This document shows, piece by piece, positions 59,601 to 64,000 of a stretch of 64,000 nucleotides of DNA (positions are counted from its first letter, which is position 1; each line of letters begins with the position of its first letter). The notes under the pieces were generated by a model. It did no database searches, was not told the DNA's origin, and worked only from the letters and a program-made list of their open reading frames with translations. Made by a program: the position numbers and the translations under genes. Location of the stretch: contig NC_087066.1 in the NCBI RefSeq assembly GCF_963678635.1, forward strand, positions 25,313,736-25,377,735, written 5' to 3'. Source of the stretch: Symsagittifera roscoffensis. Taxonomy: Eukaryota; Xenacoelomorpha; Acoela; Convolutidae.

Positions 59601-61881
59601 CTGTCCAAAAAGCCTCGATTCAGTTCTACTTGTGTTACGGAGAAACTAGGCGCATGTCACATTTAGTAGAGGCAATAACCATCAAGTGAACAAGTTCAAG
59701 AAAATTGAATAAACTGGTTATAAGCGCGTACGACTACCGATTTTCAAGACCAAATTGAGCTTAATGCACTTATTGGCAAATTTATGATTTTCTGTGGTTT
59801 CTGTTGAAAGATTCGATCAATGTCTTTGTTAAAAAATTTTTCGTCCTGATGGTGTACATCAGTGGCGCTTGTTTGAAACGGTAAAAGTTAAAAGCGCAGA
59901 GTTAAAATCATTTAGTTTTTAAAAGTAATGAACGTAATGAGTACTCTCATATAGGTCTTGCTGATTTTTTGTTTTTTTTTTCAGGAAAAAGTCTTATTTT
60001 CGCGGCTTGACTTGTCATTTGTTCAAGTTCCGTGTATTTTCATTGTTAAAAGGAAGGCAAACTCCAGTATCGAACAGCAAGATTTTTCCACTATCGAACG
60101 GCAAACGTGATCGACTTCTAATTTCGAAAATGGAAATTAATTATCGGATTTCTCAGCGAAATAAAAGTTTTAACCATTGATCCAGTTTTCGCAAATTGGG
60201 CTTACTTTAACAAAAATGTGTCCATCATAAATTGTTCTACAATTTCAAAGAGCTTTAACGACATCCATTTTTTCTCCGAAGTTTAAAAGTTGAAGGTTTT
60301 TGAAAAAAATCAAGTCGTTTTTTTTTTCAGTTTCCTTGCGTTCATTACTCTTTTCGAACTGTCAGTTGGCTGTGTTTTACTCAATTCTCTTTTTGTCTTT
60401 CCTCAAAGACTTTTTTGAAATACAAAGATTTAAATAATTTGATGCCCAGTTTGTTATGAGACTTGTCACTCTGCTGGAATTCTTTCTAAATAAATATTTT
60501 TTGTAAATTTGCTTGTTTTAAGCCTAAAATTTACAATCTTCGGGTCAGTATGTTTCAGGTTTTTCATAGGAGGGCGATTCTAGGATTCTCTAGAGGGGAA
60601 GACGTTAAAAAATCGAAATTTGTGATGATTGTTTAGGTTGTCCAGATTGATTTCCTAGCTCTCTCAAAGCACCATGAGGAGACTATTTTAGTCAATTTGA
60701 ATGCCTGGCGCGCTACACAACTCATAAATAGCAATACAGGCACCGAAGGTGCGTTAGAAAATATTTAAAGCTGATTGATTAAAATTTGATATCGTAAAAT
60801 ACTACTAAAGGGGTCGCTTTGGTTGATCAGGGGTTCGGTTGGCTCCCTTGCGAATGTGTGTCAAGGGCTCTAAAATTTCGAGTTTGTACACTTTTGAAAG
60901 CAAGTGTCTTGCATTCGGGAACTAGAATTTTTGCCGTAAACAACTTTTCTTACACATTAGAAATTATGAAGTTGCTTTTGTAGTGAGCCTTAGCAATTTC
61001 GAGACCTTTTCCAAGTTTGCTTAGAGGTAACGCTGATGCTTTTGTACCCTAACGTCTCGGGCTCGAGTCGCGGCCGGACCTTGTTTTATTTTTCAGCATG
61101 TATGAAATTGGATGTTTTTCGGGAAAAGTTGAATTGTCGGACTTTAGTTTGTCTGCTTATGTTTTGTCGGCATAGTTGCCACATCTTTGATTTGCTAGTG
61201 TAAGTTTCGGTCAAGTTGGATTCCACCGCCTAAAGTGGTCGAATCAGGCACTAGTTCGCCTTTGAATGGGCACTAGTGCCACGGCACTAGTTCACCTTTG
61301 AGTCGGCAAAGTTGTTTTTAACATAACATATAAGCCATATTGCAGCAAAACTGAAAGAGCGTTTTTCATTTTTTGAAAAGTTAAATGGCAATCAGTCGCT
61401 TTTCGGACATCGATATTCCGCTGATACATATGTCAAAAATTGAAGGTCTTAAGTTGTAACTTCATCACAATCAGATAGGTTTATTAAGTTTAAAATAAAT
61501 AAATTGTTTATAGGCCGAGTGAAGGTCACGGAAAACGTGATTTTCTTTTTTAAATTCGAAAGCTGAAAATGATTCAACAGTTTTCAATCATACTTTTTTG
61601 GTTTCCTTGTTCTTTAAACTGTTCCACCTATCTGGTGGCTATCTTAGTTTTTAGGAAGTTATGAGCAGTTGACCGTGCTTGCCTGAACGTGCTAGATAAT
61701 TTTAGTTTTGTCAAAAAATGCAGATCTAAACAAAAAAGTTGTTTTAGGCATGAAGTGGAGTGTTTGAGTTGTGAGAAGTTGTTCGCAAGAGATGATATAC
61801 AGATCAAAATTAAAAGAGAAAACTCCGAGTTTGACTTTACTATTTTGGAGATATCAGCGGATGGCGATGTGTTCATACCAG
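53465..61881 (+). CDS. SIRT4: SIRT4-type mitochondrial sirtuin, exons 1-4 (3' end outside window)
   Basis: Exons 53465-53628, 57958-58119, 58310-58414 and 61748-61881 join in phase to give 188 complete codons. Seen in order: a basic Ser/Thr-rich leader ([15 protein letters not shown]) typical of mitochondrial import; the NAD-binding GAGIST motif (residues 42-47) and PDYR; a [11 protein letters not shown] block diagnostic of the SIRT4 class; QNVD (123-126); the catalytic His in EIHG (141); the first zinc Cys pair C149-x2-C152; and ADGDVF. SIRT4 enzymes are NAD-dependent acyl-lysine removers or ADP-ribosylators of mitochondrial metabolic enzymes such as glutamate and pyruvate dehydrogenase (family knowledge). 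The family is about 310 aa, so roughly 120 residues, including the second Cys pair and the C-terminal Rossmann half, should lie past 64000. Introns are 4.3, 0.2 and 3.3 kb and full of repeats. Confidence 0.92.
53970..54180 (+). repeat. tRNA-promoter-like dispersed repeat (SINE candidate), copy 1
   Basis: It begins with a GAGAGCAAGTGACTTGTAAT / CGGGAACTAGACTTTTTACC block shared with about 60896 and 62985. TGGTCTAGTGG at about 54113-54123 fits the pol III A-box consensus. The B-box region seen in the copy at 61019 appears deleted here before the shared GGCTAGACCTTGTTTTTAT. It lies inside SIRT4 intron 1. Confidence 0.5.
54360..54990 (+). repeat. Diverged intronic repeat R2, copy 1
   Basis: Collinear with 56440-56690. 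Shared blocks are GAACTTTGT(G/A)TTCGGGTG, TTTCTACGC(A/T)AAATCA, AGTCGTGATT(C/T)GAAC, ATGGTC(G/A)GAACAT and ACTTGCACA(G/A)TAAC(C/T)GG. Copy 1 has an extra 300 bases in the middle. Confidence 0.65.
55809..56280 (+). repeat. Dispersed repeat family R1, intron 1 copy
   Basis: Runs from AATGAACGTGTTGAGTACTC through CTATCGAGCAGCAAAAT, AACGTGATCGACTTCTGATT, CAGCGAAATAAAAGTTTTG and GTGTCCATCATAAATTG to TTTCCTTGCGTTCATTAC. It is highly similar to 59925-60380. Confidence 0.75.
56440..56690 (+). repeat. Diverged intronic repeat R2, copy 2
   Basis: Partner of 54360-54990 in the same orientation within SIRT4 intron 1. It shares the GTCGTGATTTGAAC and ACTTGCACAATAACTGG blocks. Confidence 0.65.
57001..57652. 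mobile_element. Tc1/mariner-like foldback MITE in SIRT4 intron 1, diverged
   Basis: Ends read (C)AGTGC-GATT(C/T)AAATTATCCGG and its complement CCGGATAGTTTAAATCAGCACTG, next to TA. The arms contain GGGTCATTTTGGGTTTTTATT / AATGAGTCATTTTAGGTTTTTT on opposite strands. It is the same family as 22244-22974 but with much more divergence between arms, so it is an older insertion. Confidence 0.7.
57958..58119 (+). CDS. SIRT4: SIRT4 coding exon 2
   Basis: The acceptor is TTTCAAG at 57957. A competing AG five bases later would break the frame, whereas 57958 completes Arg and reads [16 protein letters not shown], as in SIRT4 proteins. The donor is GTAAGT at 58120. Confidence 0.9.
58310..58414 (+). CDS. 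SIRT4: SIRT4 coding exon 3 (catalytic)
   Basis: Acceptor TTTAG, donor GTAAGT. It encodes [20 protein letters not shown] and [14 protein letters not shown], containing the NAD/acyl-substrate QNVD motif and the catalytic His. Confidence 0.92.
58575..58613 (+). repeat. tRNA T-arm-like remnant
   Basis: CGGTGGTTCGAATCCGTTGC contains a perfect GGTTCGAATCC B-box-like core. There is no matching D-arm or seven-pair acceptor within tRNA distance. I read it as a SINE or tRNA fragment, not a functional tRNA. Confidence 0.4.
59925..60380 (+). repeat. Dispersed repeat family R1, intron 3 copy
   Basis: Same block order as 55809-56280: GTAATGAGTACTCTCATATA, TATCGAACAGCAAGA, AACGTGATCGACTTCTAATT, TCAGCGAAATAAAAGTTTT, GTGTCCATCATAAATTG and CTTGCGTTCATTAC. 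It gives the clearest consensus for the family. Confidence 0.75.
60896..61195 (+). repeat. tRNA-promoter-like dispersed repeat (SINE candidate), copy 2
   Basis: Same head block as 53970. It then has an A-box-like TTGCTTAGAGG (about 61017-61027) and a B-box-like GGGCTCGAGTC (about 61059-61069) with tRNA-like spacing. CGGCCGGACCTTGTTTTAT follows, and a tail (TTTTTCGGGAAAAGTTGAAT...CTTATGTTTTG) is shared with about 55060-55110. This looks like a tRNA-derived SINE in SIRT4 intron 3; the family is not identified. Confidence 0.55.
61748..61881 (+). CDS. SIRT4: SIRT4 coding exon 4 (first zinc Cys pair)
   Basis: The acceptor is GTTTTAG and the exon completes Met then [10 protein letters not shown]. 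The linker to [10 protein letters not shown] is somewhat longer in charged residues than the vertebrate proteins I recall. The donor is GTACTT, non-optimal but in phase. I found no following exon before 64000. Confidence 0.85.
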
Positions 61882-62149
61882 GTACTTGAAATAGCTAAAT
61901 TCAAAAAGTGTTAATTGCTATTTTTTCTTCCTTTTTCACATTAAAATTTGGTATAAACGCATAAATTTTTCGTCAATAATGAGTGCGATGTATTATTGAA
62001 AACCTTTATTTTTCCATTCTGGTCAATATGTTTCGGCTTGCTTGTTATATCAACTTATTAGCCTCTTTTGGCGTCGCTTGATGCGCGAAAAGTTTTTTGT
62101 GTGCCCATTTGTGTGTGCGCGCGTGAGTGTGTGTGTGTTTGTGTGCGGG

Positions 62150-62150
<1 letters not shown>

Positions 62151-62203
<53 letters not shown>
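62151..62203. repeat. (TG)n microsatellite
   Basis: About 26 uninterrupted TG units are preceded by a 60-base imperfect TG/GC stretch (from about 62098) and followed by TATATATATG and more TG. Confidence 0.95.
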
Positions 62204-62204
<1 letters not shown>

Positions 62205-63754
62205 AATATATATATGTGTGTGTGATTGTGTATGAGGCTATGAAGTACGTTAAGTTTTTTAATTACTTTTGCGTTAAAAAAAATCGGCTCAAATAATTTC
62301 TACTCAGGTTCTTTCGGCTTGGTGAATTTTGTTCCGGTGCTGATTTGGCATTCTATTTTTTGAGCAGGTTGTTTCACAACTATCTTCATTCATTTTGATG
62401 GATCTCGTTGTATCCCAAGTGGTGCGAAGCTCAGCTTCGCCTGTGTTGAAACTCTTTCTTTTCTCAAACAATGCACCGCCAATTCTGAGCTTATTGATTC
62501 AATTAAAAGAACATGGTGTAGAGGCGTTCCATACGTAGACTTGTTAACCCTATTTTTTTTGTTGTTGAAAAGCAGGTATGATTTAGGAAAAATCTATTTT
62601 CCGAAATTTTAGTTTTTTTTCAGAAGTTTTTCCACTTGAAAACTGCCCCGTTAAATCTGATATTGAGTTCATTTAAAAGAACGTGAAGTAGGATTTTAAT
62701 AACATGAGAGACATTTTCCTTATTTCAATAGAAACCTTTAAGGGTATGGGTTAAGACCATTTTTTTAATAAATTTTGTAAAAACTCCGTAATAGATTACG
62801 CAAATTTTATTATGGCACCAGTTTTTTTTTCAGCTCAACAGGTGGTCAACCAGCATTTTTTTTGCCTTAATTGCAGCCGGTAATTGACGTTTTTTAAATT
62901 ATTAACAGTAATCAACGTATTAATTACTCCTACGTAGGCCTTGGTGATTTCGTTTTTTTTTTTTTCAAGAAAAAGTCTTTACCCTTGCGATAAGCAAGGG
63001 TATTGCAGTCGGGTACTCGACTTTTTTCCCGTAAATAATTTGCTCATAGGACTTATTTCATCTCCTCGATTTCTTCATCTTCTGACATACTCATTTTTTG
63101 ATTATTCAAATAAAACTTTATAATTTTAATAGTAATTAGGTAAAACCCTTTTCAGGTTGTAATGGTTTTTCAAAAAAAAATTCTCAATTTTTTTCGGGTT
63201 CGTGGTTTTGTCATAGTTTCTGTCGGTTGATTGTCCGGTTTTTGAACAGCTTCTTAAAAATCTGATAGGGGTTTTATCGGCTTACTTTCTAGAGCGTGTG
63301 TTTTGTTCTAATTTAAACGTTTTTTTTATAACTGAAAGTTCAGAAATTTATAAAGAAGTTTTCGTTTCTTTTTTAAATATATTTTTTTCCAGTTCAAGTT
63401 GTAGAGGCTCAGTCAAGTTATGTTGCATAATTTCTAGGGCAATTATATTTGCGTGCCTTTATGTGTTTCAGATTCGATGAGTCCTAAAATTTTTTATAAA
63501 ATTTTTGTATTTTTTTATGACAACAGTTTTGGTTTCGCCTCAAACAGGTTTCGACCCAAAATTTGTTGCCGTTTGGTAACCAATTGTCATCCCTTTCTAA
63601 GGCTCTTTATGAACTTTTTTCTTTAGAACCATGAAGTTTTTGTAGATGTATCTGTTTCAACTTTTCAATCTTTTTTTTTTTCAAGTAATTTATTTTTCGG
63701 ATTTTTTTTTTCAACTTTATTTTGCGAAACTTTTCTTTGCGTCAAGCCATAGCT

Positions 63755-64000
63755 CTGTGCTTTGCCTGTGTAATTTTTTTTTCACGCTCAATTTGGGTTT
63801 TTGCGGTTCGACTTGATTTTTTTAAAGTTTACCTCGTTTTCTTTGTTAAATGGAAGCAAACTATACTATCGAACAGCAAGAATATAAAGCTCACCAAAAA
63901 CTTGATCGACTTCTTTTTTCGAAAATGGATTTTAGTTATCAGATCCCCGAGCTAAAAGAAAATTAAATCAATTGATTCAGTTTTTTCATATTGGGTTCAT
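63755..64000 (+). repeat. Dispersed repeat family R1, copy running off the window
   Basis: Contains CTATCGAACAGCAAGAATAT, then CTTGATCGACTTCTTTTTTC and TCAATTGATTCAGTTTTTTC, matching the 59925 copy. It is truncated by the end of the window. Confidence 0.65.

Overview
This window is from a metazoan nuclear genome, probably an invertebrate. It is AT-rich, with short GT-AG exons separated by kilobase introns, and it is dense in Penelope-like and LINE-like retroelement wrecks, MITE-like elements and satellite repeats. I cannot name the species. Only two cellular genes are well supported: an unrecognised single-exon secreted protein at the left edge (322-1017, +), and the first four coding exons of a SIRT4-type mitochondrial sirtuin at the right (53465-61881, +; its 3' end lies beyond the window).

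Layout. 1-1.3 kb: secreted protein gene. 1.3-9.9 kb: AT-rich repeat-laden DNA with several diverged direct repeats. 10.0-22.6 kb: a two-copy tandem duplication (about 6 kb unit, copies slightly diverged) made of MITE-like foldback elements and a 30-bp GTCGA-rich minisatellite. One copy carries a later 457-bp terminal-inverted-repeat insertion with a 9-bp target duplication. 22.2-23.6 kb: a 188-bp satellite interrupted by a 731-bp foldback element inserted at a TA. 23.6-23.74 kb: a possible lone exon (-). 24.3-32.1 kb: old, diverged kilobase-scale repeats. 32.3-41.4 kb: a graveyard of retroelements (LINE-like RT on +, Penelope-like on -, a Penelope-like GIY-YIG tail on +, a LINE-like RT on -).

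39.5-53.5 kb: an apparently identical tandem duplication with a 7006-bp period. Each copy holds most of the minus-strand RT pseudogene plus a complete-length but frame-broken Penelope-like element. That element has 13-bp target duplications, flanking pseudo-LTRs, an uncharacterised first ORF, and a reverse transcriptase with a PHD-type zinc finger between RT motifs B and C. The duplication ends inside SIRT4 coding exon 1, so copy 1 carries a duplicated SIRT4 5' region with about 11 codons.

53.5-64 kb: SIRT4 exons 1-4, with introns full of dispersed repeats, a tRNA-promoter-like SINE candidate and a (TG)n tract.

The most interesting structural signal is that both tandem duplications have short filler at the junction, and each filler is copied from sequence 10-25 nt away. 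This is the signature expected of polymerase-theta-type end joining. All coordinates and similarities were read by eye; no database search was run.
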